Assembly: GCA_038030265.1 (NCBI GenBank)
Contig: CM075939.1
Coordinates: forward strand, 18,271,253-18,335,252
Origin: Corythucha ciliata
Taxonomy: Eukaryota; Arthropoda; Insecta; Hemiptera; Tingidae
Reading direction: 5' to 3'
Length of the DNA stretch: 64,000 bases
A model generated the notes under the pieces. The model saw nothing but the letters and a program-made list of their open reading frames with translations, was not told the DNA's origin and ran no database searches. The stretch's first letter is position 1. Each line of letters starts with the position of its first letter. Of this stretch, positions 22,734 to 34,433 are shown piece after piece. The position numbers and the translations under genes are program-made.

Positions 22734-23215
22734 AGCAAATTTTCTTACTTTTAGCTGCGATTTTTAGCGTTTTTTCTCGATTTTATCCGTAAAATCGTAA
22801 TTTTTCATACCTTAGCCGAGTTTTCCTCCACTTTTTTTTATAGACGCGAATTCTCGTTTTTGTCTAATTCAATAGCGATTTTTCTAAATTTTAGTCTCAA
22901 TGTTGCCCCGACGAGAATCCATGAGTTGGCGTTTCTCCCTTTTAGCTGTGAATTTGCGCTTTTTCTCTTTTTAAAGCTGCTAAGCTGTAGCACCTTATTA
23001 CAATATTAGCTGTGAATTAGCGTGTTTCTTGGTTTTTAAGGCGTGAATTCGCGTTTTTAACTTTTCATCCTTGAATTAGTGCTTTTCTCAGTTTTAGCGG
23101 TGTGAATTAGCGCTTTTTCCTAATCTCATTCCCGATTTTGCCCAAACAATTCGAGATTTTGCGTTGTCTCATTGACAGCAGTGAATTTGCGCTTTTTCTC
23201 AATACTGACAGGTGA
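22734..23215. repeat. Diverged ~30-bp minisatellite field, right part
   Basis: Same unit as 21390-22267, with words such as GTGAATTAGCG and TTTTTCTC recurring about every 30 bp. Further copies in opposite orientation lie at about 60660-61175, with isolated units near 50540, 52975 and 61690. Confidence 0.75.
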
Positions 23216-23240
23216 CAGCCATAAATTTCGAGGGAAATTC

Positions 23241-23440
23241 CCGCCCGTTCACAAGCTCTACGTTCATGTTCTTGGAGTCTATGCAACCACACACATTTGT
23301 TCCCTCGAAAAATGAAGCATTTTGATAGGTTGCATAGACACCACACAACACAAGATCTACGTATGCGTTCTGTGGAGTCTATGCTACCAAACAAATTTCT
23401 TCCCTCGAAAAATGAAGCATTTTGATAGGTTACCTAGGCC
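23241..23440. repeat. MITE family 2, tandemly doubled copy
   Basis: Begins CCGCCCGTTCACAAGCTCTA. It contains the family core (GAAAAATGAAGCATTTTGAT) twice, at about 23307 and 23408, each preceded by TGTTCTTGGAGTCTATGC or GTTCTGTGGAGTCTATGC. The element therefore looks like a partial internal tandem duplication of the 135-bp MITE seen at 5770-5904. Confidence 0.75.
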
Positions 23441-26282
23441 AGCAGCAAAGTTAGCACAGGGCTGTTAAGACGCCGAAGACTGATATTCCTTACCTTCGAA
23501 CCGACCAAAACTGAAATGAAAGAAAGGAAGAAAAAACAAACAAATCAACAAAAACACTTCCGATAACCGGAACCATCACCACCACTTCCGTTAACTGGAT
23601 TAATGAGCGAAATCCCAGACCACAAAGAGGCCAAAAAGGACACCAGGGTCAGGTAAGTGGCATGAGCATGCATGAGCTTTAGCTTGGCTTAAATTACATC
23701 GCGTTTCCTTAAACGTATCCCTCCATCGAAGAGAAATTACAATATGTTCATCCCTTTCTAGGCGGGTGCTTCGATAGCTTAGGGGTGCTATTTGCACGCT
23801 TAGGCGTGCTACCATAGCACGAAGTGTAATGAGCCATGACATGAATGGACGTGTATTGTCCTCAAATTCCTCGTTACCAGTTCTTGAAACCGCGAAACAC
23901 GGTCAAATTTTGTCTTTTTGGGAAATACCAAGGTGTTACCGCAGTTACTCTACACATTTCTTTTCACTCCTTCATGTATGATATCATGAGTTTACGCCCC
24001 CGACTCTACAAGATAGATGAGAAGATAGGTTTTCTCTTCTTTTTGGATGAAATTATAGGGAATCTAATTATGAAAACGAGTTTCTATTCCCAGGGGTGTT
24101 TTTTATCGTATTAACGAGAAAGGATGGTGAGTGTGAGTCAAGTTGGAATCTGATTTGGTTCGATTGCCAGCCAAGTCGAACAAAGAAGTAATTGGTTTCA
24201 GGATTTTTTTTCCAGATCGAAGAACAGTTTTAGGCGGTAATTCCTACCTTTCCTTTACTGCAGAAAAAAAAAGGATTTATTCAGGAAAACCTCGATTTGT
24301 AATTAAACCGGGAAAGGGTGCCTTCAAATAAGCAAACTTCTTTTTTCCTCAATTTTTCTTGCGTGAATGAAAATGAAAAGTGTGCAAACCTTTTTTCACC
24401 GCCTTTGAGCCATACAATCCCTTCGGCTTTTGATGATGAGACGAAAGTGCCTTCATCCCAGTACAGTTCACCTGAGCTTGAGGAATCTCGAACCTCAACC
24501 TTTTTCCAACCGTGAGATCAGGAATTTCCCAATTTCCCAGACAATTGATTATCTTCGAGCACTGGGCTTTCCGAGGGTAAAGTTGATTGATGTCTCTGGA
24601 CGGTGGAGTGCTTCCAAGGTAGTGTAGTGAATTCGGATGGAGGGTGATTGGTAGAGGACGGTGGGTATAGGCTCTCCAGAAGTCCAGTTTTTCACTACTT
24701 TCACCTACAACCCCTTCGTGTTACCTCATGCTTCTATCCATGTTCTCTTCTCCCCTCACTATCATTCCCTTTTCCTCTTTTTTTTTCCGTTTTCCGCCGT
24801 TGCCCTGTTAATTGGTTCCGTCCGACTGGACAAATCTAAACTACTTCCATTACGGTTCTTGGGCTAACTACCTTGCAACTTTACCTCAGCCACCACTCTT
24901 CCCCATTATTTTCTTGGCAGTTTTTATATCGAGTGTATATAACCGAGTGGAAGGGATTAAAACCGGGTAATCTTTATGATATAGATTTTTTCACGACCTA
25001 ATGCTCCGCTCGTGTAATGCGTTTATAGCCAGGTGCTTTATATAGTGGAATATTGAGCTCCCCAAAACCTTCCCCTCTTTGCTTACAACCGTATGAATGA
25101 CCACCTTTCGTACTTTTAACTTTTAAATTGAATAATCCAAGTTATCTCTTCAGTAACTCGCCTTGATAACTGCACGAGCTTTACGGAATTAGTCTCGTAA
25201 TAGCTGGGAAACGCATTTTTCCCTTTCAAGCATAATAATGCTCTCAGTCGAGCTAAAAATGTTTGGGAGGAGCGATATTGCGAATGACACCGTGAGCCTC
25301 CCTTCCTCTACTCCTGATCCACAATTTCATACAGCTCCGGAAGGCTCTGTTGATTTTAGCGATGCGCTTTACACGGAAAAAATTACCCCCCTCCTCCCCT
25401 CTCATATCATAGTAGAAAATACTGCCCCTATACTATCCATTTGTCGATTCATCCTGACCTCCCCGCACTTTGACTGCTTGTAACTAAACAATTGAATTGT
25501 TACGCTTCGCGTAAAGCAATTAGCGGGTGGCCCAGAAGGCATAAGCTTTGTTTTTCCAACTAAACACAACGCGGTGGGTTGGACATGTGGGTGAAAAGGA
25601 AGATGGGGAAAGGACGAGTCTGACTAGTATACTGCCGATGATGGTTGGGGGATGAAGTGGGAAAGAATAGGGAGAGATAGTACATCATTGATACTTGGAT
25701 GAAATGTAGAGGAGGGGGAGGGGGGTTCGTTTCGCTTCAGTTTGAGCAAACAAGAGCTTTTCATCCGCCAATTTGACTTTATGGAGAAGGATGAATAGGG
25801 GAAAAGTATTGGATAGACAATAACGCTGAACTTGTCCAAATTCACAATCTCTGGACTTGGTTTCCAGCTCCTTCCGATTATGATATTTTTCATATCTATT
25901 CACATTAATTATCAAATTCACCGCAATGCGTATTGAAAAACTGCATTTTACGTTAATTTTCAGAATTTGCTTTCAAAAATCACGATATACTTCTGGTTGT
26001 AGACTCTCTGTTGGTTTCTTTTATTACCCACATAGGTGTTTTCCTTCAGCTGCTCGATACAGGACGAGAAGAAAAGATTGGCTATGCCGAATGAGGGCTT
26101 TCTATGCAAGGCTTGAGCGTCTCAACCATCACGTAGCAGAAAAATCACTCTGATGTGTACAGGGCGAAGTGATCTTGTTGGTTTTTAGCTAGTATTATCA
26201 ATTTTTACTAGAATATTGCAGTATTTTTGAACATTGTTTCTAGAAGTATTTTTTTATAAAGATGTATTTAATAATTTTTTCA
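23441..26282. other. Intergenic, no gene seen
   Basis: Several 60-90 codon frames on both strands (for example 23845-24114 and 25624-25893) overlap one another and show no domain, splice or start context. No dispersed repeat is recognised. Confidence 0.4.
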
Positions 26283-26283
26283 T

Positions 26284-26390
26284 GTAGACCATTATTTTCT
26301 TACCGTGTGCTGCCGGGGTGTGTTCCTCGCTGGAAGGAGGAAGCGAGGAACACGCCCCGGCAGCCCACGGTAAGAAAATAACGGTCTACA
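26284..26390. repeat. Long near-perfect hairpin
   Basis: Two arms of 48-49 bp begin TGTAGACCATTATTTTCTTA and TGTAGACCGTTATTTTCTTA (the second as complement), and continue CCGTG(T/G)GCTGCCGGGG toward the loop. They enclose a loop of about 10 nt, GGAAGGAGGA. Only about four mismatches or G-T pairs are present. It is GC-rich in the middle and flanked by AT-rich DNA. It is most likely a fold-back MITE. Its transcript would be a stable 49-bp dsRNA stem. No other copy was noticed here. Confidence 0.85.
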
Positions 26391-28899
26391 TTAAACAATT
26401 GTTTTTAGAATTCTAGTCAATTCAAGTACGGAAAGATTAACTGTTTGAATCCATATCAGCAAATATTTATGCCCCTTAAAGAAAAATCAGCTCGAACTCA
26501 TTTTTAAACATAAATTCTTGCAATCATGTGAGGAAACAAATGGTTTTTGTCAATAAATTTCAGAAGCTTAGGACAAGCGGGGATGCCTGATGTAAAAAAA
26601 AAAAAAAAACTTTGAATAACTAACGGTGGAAGCTATTCAGCGTATTAAAAAAGCCATCCCATTTAAACTGACCGGAATTTTTGCGCGAGAAGAGGGTTGC
26701 GGTATATGGGGAGGACTTGTTATGAAGTAAAAAGGAATGGGGGGATCGTGGGTTGGAGAGGAAGAAGATACCAGTTATATTAAGGGTTTGTCGACATATA
26801 AATAAGAGTTCTTCCCTTGTTTCGGATAAGCCGAGTTGACATGGAGAGGGAAGAGGGAAGGAAAGAGAGTTTCACGTTAGCGAGAAGGAAAGAAAATAGC
26901 GGAAAAAAACGATTCCCAGGCAATGCGAATTCATTTATTGAACCCATTTGGCCGAGAATAGGCAACAATTAATCCGTATAAAGATTTATTTTTTTGCGAA
27001 TCCTCCATTTTTTATTCGAGAGAAAAAAGGAATCCTTCGCAAATGTGAACGACTAATTGGATAAAATGAAAAAAAAAAAAAAGTGGAAAGGTGAACAAAA
27101 ATAAAATTGTGTTTATTTTATGGGAACCTTCGCATGAGTGCACGATGACTCACTCAAACGCCCGAAGCATCGCTATGCTTGACACTTCAATCTTTGTCAC
27201 AAAAAAACAATCGTTCTTTTTATAAACATTCATCTTTCATCAACTGAAAACAAAATGTTGTTCAAAACACTTAATATCTTTCAGTCCCTCTCAAATGTTT
27301 TCAACACACTGTAAAGAACCATGGTTGTACTATAACCCACAACTATACCACACGTGCTTTAAATAATAATAAATAAAAAAAACTGATATTGTGTTCTCAC
27401 CACCTTCTCATCTTTAATTCCGAACCGATTATCGGTTTCATTGAACCCATCTTCGGGGATCGTGCCTTCTATAGTTGGATAAACAATTGAAAGCAAAATA
27501 ATTAAGCCTAATGCCCACCCAATATGAGTGAAAAAATAAGTTATAAATTAAATTAATGACTAGATTGGGAGAAGGACTGGCGAGATCGATTAAAAACATG
27601 CGTTGAAATAAATAAAGATTTCAAGTTTGTAGCAGCAATACACTGTCAAAAAGACTTCATCGTGTAGCTTGATAATGACCGGTATAACCCCACAATTTTC
27701 AATCGTTGATCTTTGTTGATTTGGCTGTTCTGAATATTGAATGGGAAGTTGGTTATTTAAATTTGGACAAATACAGCCGCGTATACGCCACCAACCACCA
27801 ACTTCCCATTCCACAATTTTCACGCCGTAATAAAATGGTTGTGGTTATTACACGCATAACTCCACGATAGCCCAGTCATCGCAAAAAAGCGTAATGTTAT
27901 ACATTTGTAGTGCGGTAGTCGGTCATGTGCGTTAGTCGGTCGTCGGCAAATAAGCAAGGTCGGCTTTTGCATGGGGTGAACAAATAAATGATTAATACTA
28001 TAGTATACATAACAAAATTAACAGATACAAATAAATAAAACAATTTTTCACTCATGAAATATGAAGTAATTAATCCCCTTTGTTGCACAACGTCGAATCA
28101 GGCGAAGAGGTCCGGAGTTCGAACTCTTTTAGCGTCGAAGAAGACAAGGTAGTAAATACTGACCAAAGGTACTTAACGGTAAAGGCGTGACTTTTACTTA
28201 GATTACGGAGACTTGGTCCACACAGTAAAGATGGTGTGGGCAACGGAAATTTAAAAGCATTCTCTTTTTTCCATCCTTACACGGTGATGTGATGTTAGTG
28301 TGATCGTGAGATTGTGAAGAACCGTGTTGGAAGGGGGTTCCCACCTTCTTATTCACTAATGGATGCTCTGCGTCCCTATAGCTGTTTCCTTTAAATGAGG
28401 GCAGCAGAGTTTTTTTCTCTCTCTTTCCCTCTCACTCCTTCTCATTTTGTTCAGTCTTCTCTTTGGGACAATCACTTCGCTGTCTTAATGAAATCACGGT
28501 GTCTTCTTATACGAACTACTGCGGTCCATTCGTAAAATGACCAGGAGAGAAAACTTATTTACGAGTGAACAACAAGATAATTAAGAAGCAGCGTAAGAGC
28601 TCTTTCCCACGGTCCTTCGTGCGGTGCTTGCATTGGTGGGAGGGGGGTACACTTGCCCAAGTGTGATCAGACGCGAAATGAGACAATGAGAGAATAAGTT
28701 TGGGAATAACTGGATGACATCCCGGACAACGCCTCATCTTCTCCCGCACTATAGTGTGGTTGACGAACACCATCCCTGCGGAGGCGAATTCTTTCTCACA
28801 ACTCGTTGGTGGACGAAGGTCTCTCCTCACTATACCAACCCTTGTCACTTACCTGTTACCTTTCCCGAGTTACTGATCATTGCCATAGAGCCTTGAGGG
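26391..28899. other. Intergenic, no gene seen
   Basis: No gene recognised. It contains A runs near 26596 and 27069. A short inverted pair AATGGGAAGTTGGT (27739) and ACCAACTTCCCATT (27796) is present. Open frames are short and unsupported. Confidence 0.4.
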
Positions 28900-29640
28900 A
28901 TTAGCGCCTGAATTGGCAGAACGGAAGGTGGTGAGGGTGAGGACACGGACGCCATCTGTCATCAGACTCACTCTGGGACGCTACAACCAGCGCAAAGAAG
29001 CGCTAACTAAAAACGGGGGGAAACTACATACTGCATACAGGGCGCTTACTATCCAACCCGATGGGAGGCTCGAAGTATGGCACGAAGAGTCCTCGCCGTC
29101 CCTTGACCGGAAGGGACTTCGCAGGAACAGCGTATATGACGCAGAGACTACCAGTTTATAGTAGACTCTGATAAGAAGCTACCCGACCGCTAACTACGAG
29201 AGTCTACGTATAGCAATGGGACACTAATCAATAGTGGCCCATACATGGGCAGATAATTCTGACAGATTTGATCGGCCGATATTTTCAACAGATATCCTTA
29301 ACGATCTAGAGCAAACGATGAGATCGGTCGTCGCCCCTTAACGTACAAAAGTTATCTGCGACCGATATCTGTCACGACTCCACATCCAGCGCAACGAGGC
29401 GGTAATAAACCGTACGCTCCTAGACTTCCCGGACAGCGCAAATTGACGCTGAACAATCTTCAGCTCTCAGACTCTGCGGATCGCGCAAAGCGGCGCTAAC
29501 GAACCGTCAGATACGGGCTCTACGCATAGCACTTACGACGTCAACCCGCTACGACTGCCCGGGTTCCGTCGGGAAGCATGACCGACGCCCTGACGCTGTC
29601 CTCAACAAGAACCCATCAAGAAAACATACTATTTTCCTTA
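28900..29640. other. CpG- and GC-rich island with degenerate internal repeats
   Basis: Composition differs sharply from the AT-rich surroundings. GCGCAA-containing units recur at about 28990 (CAGCGCAAAGAAGCGCTAAC), 29391 (CCAGCGCAACGAGGCGGTAA), 29434 and 29486 (GCGCAAAGCGGCGCTAACG). An 82-codon plus frame (28913-29161) covers the first third but matches nothing I recognise. It could be a diverged retroposon body, a gene-associated CpG island or an insertion of foreign origin; the sequence alone does not decide. Confidence 0.4.
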
Positions 29641-30459
29641 CCTCTTACTGTTGTATAATACGTGTAAATAATTCGAAATTTATGGGGCTGATATACCGAT
29701 AACGACAGGTGGCGATAGAGAACCTACAGGTACACGCGTACGTTATATTTAATCATTGATAGTAATGTTTGCAAAGGGAAGTTTATGGAGAATAAAGCTC
29801 ACATTCCGCATTCGAGCGAGTGCGATCCAAAGACACAAAAGTATTAGCTAAGCCTTGCCGCTCATTTTGTGGAGAAAGTAGTCGTACTTTGAAATAAAAA
29901 ACACGAAATGCAGAGTTTTTAACTTGTTCCAAAAAGAATGGCAAGAATAAAATGTAAGCAACAATTATCAAACGGGATTATTTGCATTTTTCGAGTTTTT
30001 TCCCCCCGAAGAAACTGTCAAGAAACAAAGATTGTGGATAGCAAGCATACAATCCAGCGGGTTGATTTAGACACAAGCCATAATTTATGTTCGCTCGGAG
30101 AGCCTGCAACATTATTTTAGGGTTTCAGCGTTCATCCCTGCTATCGATTTGCACATAAAGATCATGAACCTTTGCCTAAATGAGGCAGGCACCAGTGATA
30201 TTTCCTGATTCGAACTTCTGCCCCGTAGAGTTAATGATAGAACAAAGCGACAGTATACCCGCAAAACCATGTATCGTATGTCCCGATTTGGACGAATACA
30301 ATTTGTTTAGGTTTCTAGACAGAGGATGAGGCACACTATCCAGGACTCCATTCAGATTACCTTTATTCTTTGTTTTATGTGGCTTCTACCCATTACCATT
30401 TACCAAAACCTCGTGAATCTTACTCATTTTCTGTTCCAAACCTCGTATGTCCTGAACAT
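29641..30459. other. Intergenic, no gene seen
   Basis: AT-rich, with no recognisable gene or repeat. Confidence 0.35.
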
Positions 30460-30740
30460 TGAATGATATATCATTGTCAATCCTTCAGTGACGACCAAAC
30501 AATCACTAAGAAATTACACCGAAGGTGCGATCCAGTCTTCGTTTCGACCGCAGACCTTCAGCTACCTGAGCTACTCGGTCCTGGTCTTATCAGCCCGGCA
30601 ATTGAGCCGAGTACGGAGCCGATGGGCCGCCCCTCACCGGCATCGGAAGTGCCACTGCACTACGATCCCCGCCCCCGGCGCTCCACCCGACCCAGTGAAA
30701 CCGAGTCAGGGAGGACCTTCGGTGCTATTTTTTCGTGATT
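30460..30740 (+). pseudogene. Possible LTR-retrotransposon pol C-terminal fragment
   Basis: A 91-codon GC-rich frame ends LHYDPRPRRSTRPSETESG. Pro/Arg-rich tails with RRSTR(P) are common at the C-terminus of retrotransposon integrases. The stretch also reads openly in a second frame and lacks catalytic motifs, so identification is weak. Confidence 0.25.
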
Positions 30741-31225
30741 GTTTGGTGGGTCCTGCCCCCAACATCCTTTTCGTTCTTTATTTAAGAAAAAGTGGATACA
30801 GGGGACAAATAAATTAAATCATTGCGAAGGAAACTGTAACACTATTCCCATTATGATCGAAATCCTACGTTTTTTGTGTCTCCTGTAAAATTTCAGAAAA
30901 AGTACTTACATGGTTTTGTGAGTATACAGTCAAAAGGTAGAATGTATACCTATACATGTAACTAATTATCACGTTTCTATGATTTTCGGTTCTCGAAGGC
31001 TCCAATACACTCCAATGTGACTAGTGATGGAGAAGCGATGAGTCCTGGCTCATCAAACTCACTGGATCCGACGAACGGGTGTAAAGATAATCCCCCCCCC
31101 CCTCCCAAGCGTGGAGATGTGCTTAGCTCGTTCTAATCATGATAGTTTCTCTTCCAGTTAAAACGTGCTCTGCTATTTTTAAATCACAGATAAATTGATA
31201 AAAAAAAGCTATTTCTATCTGTGTT
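30741..31225. other. Downstream flank of the P450 gene
   Basis: No gene. On the P450 strand no AATAAA is seen close to the stop codon, so its polyadenylation site is not assigned. A C run lies near 31090. Confidence 0.35.
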
Positions 31226-34200
31226 TCAGTTGAGCCTATTCGCTAGCTTGACCTTGTGCCCTCCTTCCAGTTGAAGAATCACGCTCCCGTAAGGAAGTAT
31301 TTCTGGGTCGGCGTTGTCAAGCGGCAGCACTTTGAATTGTAGCAGAACTGTGGCGAGAATGGTTTTAACTTCCAACAGAGCGAATCTTCTTCCTGAAATA
31401 TTAACCATTATAACAAGCTGCGAGTAAGCTCGCCTAGTGTAATCGACCCTTTACCGATACAATTCCGCGGCCCTGCACTGAATGGAATGTAGGCGAAGGG
31501 GTGTCTTTTTTCTACTACATCCGGCAAAAAGTTGTCCGGGTTGAACTTCTCCGGATTGTCGAAGTGTTGAGGACTTCGATGAACGTGATAAATTACAATC
31601 GCCACCATCGAACCGGCGGGAATTGTGTATCCACCTATGAATACCACGTCATCAGCGCTTTTTAAGTACTTTTTAATTCAAATAAGTAGTGCTTTTACTT
31701 GGGAGTTGAAGGTCTTCCAAAATGTGTCGCCCTATGACTGGTACAGGGGGGAATAGTCGAAGGGACTCTTTAACTACTCTCTCCATCAACGGTAAGCTTT
31801 GAACTTCTGAAGTTGTAATGTTCCCAACATTTTTGATATTTGCGTGTATTTCTTGGAATAATTCTTCCTGAAAGTGTTTATTGGTTTAATTTTATGTCCA
31901 CGTTCATAAAACTTGGGCGCACAAAGGTGACAGAGGTACATTACTTGGATTATTTGATGTCGCGCGAGTAAGTCCAATGTGAAGCAAATTGAAGTAGCAG
32001 TAGTATCATGGCCCTTTCAGAAGAGCATTGTTAAACAGAAACTCATAAGTATTGATAAATAAATATGTATAAAAAAATGTGCTCACGGCAAAAAACAAAG
32101 TGTTGGTCTCTTCGAGCACATCAGCGTTCGTCTTAAAAGCTGGGTTTCCATCTAGTTTTAATCTCAGCATTATATCTAACGATCCCATTTTAGGCTTGAT
32201 GCCTATTATAATAAGTACAAGATTATAATTAGATGGGGTCATACCGCAGATATTCATCCTTAACGTTCATACCGAGATAGCCGTCTTCTTCAGTTGCTCT
32301 CAACTGTATTCTGTCAACTTCATTCAAAATGCTCTTTTCTTTTTCTTGAATCACCTGAAACAACGTCATAAGAGGCCTAAGCTACACGAAAAGATCAAAT
32401 AAAGTTGCCGAACCCTCGAAGAAATCATTCCCGCAGTTTCCATGCACTTTTGCTGTTCCTTGTAACTTCCAAAATATTTCCACATTGTATCGTTGTACAA
32501 TATTGGTTTCGCTACTCGGTCCATAGTGAAATGAACAGTCCTGTATAAAGCAAGAACTTTTGAAATAACTGGCTTCATTGAACACTAGACGTACTGTACA
32601 GCTGCGTAAAAACGAGGGCAGAGGACAAAGGTCGGGTAAGGCGATCGGGCATTCTTAGCCCGCCAGGACTGATACTTGAACCAACCTGTGTACGGCGTTC
32701 TTGTATTGCTCAAATTCTTCATCGCTGACTGAATCTGTAATTCCCATAGCCGTTTCTGTTGAGACAAAAATTTATATATTATCCGTTTAAAATCCTACCG
32801 ATGCTGGATAAGTCTCCGTATACCGCTAATAACGTCGAGAGTCGTTTTATTAACATTTTTATACATATCTACTTCAGTTAACGACACTTGTTTCTTGAGT
32901 ATTTCCACTAGCTCAACAGCTTTCCGGTTAAACACATCCATGAACTGTTCCAATATTTTAAAGTGAAACGCAGGTGTCAGAGCCTTTCTCCGTGAGAACC
33001 AAGTGTCCCCTAAGAATTGGAATAGGAATGAACGATAGCATGGACATACAGGTTGGTCGGTTTTGGCTTGTATGAAAAACATTGGGTAAAATACCCTTCG
33101 AGATATGATTTTTAAAGCTTAAGCCATTTTTCTCGATAAAATGCAAGTTCCTCGCATCCGAGTGAATGTTTTGCAATTTTTGACGACGGATTCGGAAAGA
33201 GCACCGAGTTGTTTTGTCCGGGTAAGATATTTTAGATCAAATTGATCGCCATCAGTGGCCTTGGCAGTTATTCAAACTAGGGAGAATCCGGAATTTTAAT
33301 TTTTCAAAAAACTTCAACCCCCTCTATTTCATGCTAAATCCCTTCATATCGGCTTCCCAAGGTTAGAAAAAAAATTAGAGCGCAAGAGTTGTTGAAATTT
33401 TGATGATCATAACTAACCAAAACTTGCTGTTTTGAAGAAAGAAATGCCTTTTTTGTTATGAAATGGTAATTTGCGCCGCAACACTGCTTATTAACTAAAA
33501 AAATCTCAAGAGCGATTTTGAAGAGGATATATTGAAGAAGTTTTTCTGACCTTGGGAAGCCGATATGGTGAGATTTAGCGTGAAATAGTAGGGGTTGAAT
33601 TTTTTTTGAAAAATCCTGATTTTCCCAAGTTTGAAAGCCTGTCAAGGCCACCGAAAGCGATCAAATTGATCTAAAATATCTCTCCCGATAGAAAAAACTG
33701 TACTCTTTCCGAATCTGTCGTAAAAAATTGCAAAAACATTCACTAGGAAGCGAGCAACTCGTATTTTGTCGAGAAAAGTGATTTAAGCCTTAAAAATCGT
33801 TAATAAAATCATATCTCAAAGAGTTTTGATTTTCGGACCATAGTCGATGGGCTATTGTCGATCAAAAATGAGGTCTAATTTCACCCAATGTTTTTTTTAC
33901 GTGCCAAAACCGAACACTCTGTATATGAAATAATATAATAACCTGAGCTGACAATAAGGCCGAATCCGAGCCATTCTTTGAGGAACTCGTACGCAATGAA
34001 TGGTTTTTTAATTTCTTTTGGGTGTTTGAGTAATACCTAAACTTGTATGCATGCACTGATGAATGAAATTAGTGATAAAAAAGACTGATTTATCCTAACT
34101 TCAATGTCTTTTGGGTCCGATAAAAGTACAGCGAGAATGTTGCCAGCCCAAAATCTGCAGACTGGACCATACTTTGAAATGAAGTTCGTTCGAAATTTCA

Positions 34201-34433
34201 AGTCGTCTGATTACATAGAAAAAAATTTACCTTAGTTAAATGAAGCAAGAAACTTTCCTCACCCATAAAGACTTGCCTTTTCCTCTTTTCGGGGCCAGGA
34301 AAATGTTTCCGAAAATTGGCCATCGTATAGGTCCTGGAATTAGATTGCCGTAATGTTTCAGTCGATGGTCCGGTTCGAATAACAACCCGAGGATAAACAG
34401 GAGTAACGTCACTGCCAATAACCAAGTTATCAT
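31226..34433 (-). CDS. Cytochrome P450, CYP4 family, with exon 1 frame lesion
   Basis: Twelve exons on the minus strand: 34433-34263, 34206-34100, 34036-33943, 33009-32824, 32755-32686, 32540-32414, 32354-32265, 32194-32087, 32013-31945, 31867-31699, 31634-31455 and 31392-31226. Exons 2-12 join in frame to the TGA. The product would be a membrane-anchored microsomal monooxygenase, as CYP4 enzymes oxidise fatty acids, hormones or xenobiotics. Features in order: hydrophobic anchor [15 protein letters not shown], hinge [14 protein letters not shown], helix [17 protein letters not shown], the CYP4 helper block ETAMG, I-helix A|GHDTTATS split across exons 8/9, ExxR in [18 protein letters not shown], and heme loop [11 protein letters not shown]. 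Coding exons total 1538 nt, one short of 513 codons. The lesion lies near 34314, where IPGP..FGN (frame 1) must pass to HFPGPEKRK (frame 3) to meet exon 2. It is either a real pseudogene mutation or a one-base assembly error. Introns are 56-73 bp except intron 5 (145 bp) and intron 3 (933 bp, transposon). Confidence 0.9.
33049..33921. mobile_element. Mariner-type long-TIR element in P450 intron 3
   Basis: An 873-bp element flanked by TA on both sides (33047-33048 and 33922-33923). Termini read CAGGTTGGTCGGTTTTGGC and CAGAGTGTTCGGTTTTGGC (complement), both continuing to AACATTGGGT. The arms stay complementary for about 300 bp or more inward, including ATTTTAGATCAAATTGATCG and ATATCGGCTTCCCAAGGT on each side. 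The left arm carries an internal deletion near 33085. A TA target and a CAGxGTGTTCGG start fit Tc1/mariner-like non-autonomous elements. Removing it plus one TA leaves an intron of about 58 bp, matching its neighbours. Confidence 0.85.

Noticed and set aside
31635..31700. P450 exon 11 starting earlier, including ADDVVFIG
   Set aside because: That start cannot be joined in phase. Starting after TTCATAG at 31634 gives the expected LPSGYTIPAG and a 64-bp intron.
32230..32265. P450 exon 7 extending to CTGCG|GTATGA
   Set aside because: That donor leaves a 42-bp intron and the wrong phase for exon 8. The donor AAC|GTTAAG at 32265 with acceptor CATCAAG gives a 70-bp intron and keeps the frame.
32585..32767. 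Separate small gene with [12 protein letters not shown] segment
   Set aside because: It is exon 5 of the P450 read out of frame into intron 5; the in-frame exon gives ETAMG and joins exon 6.
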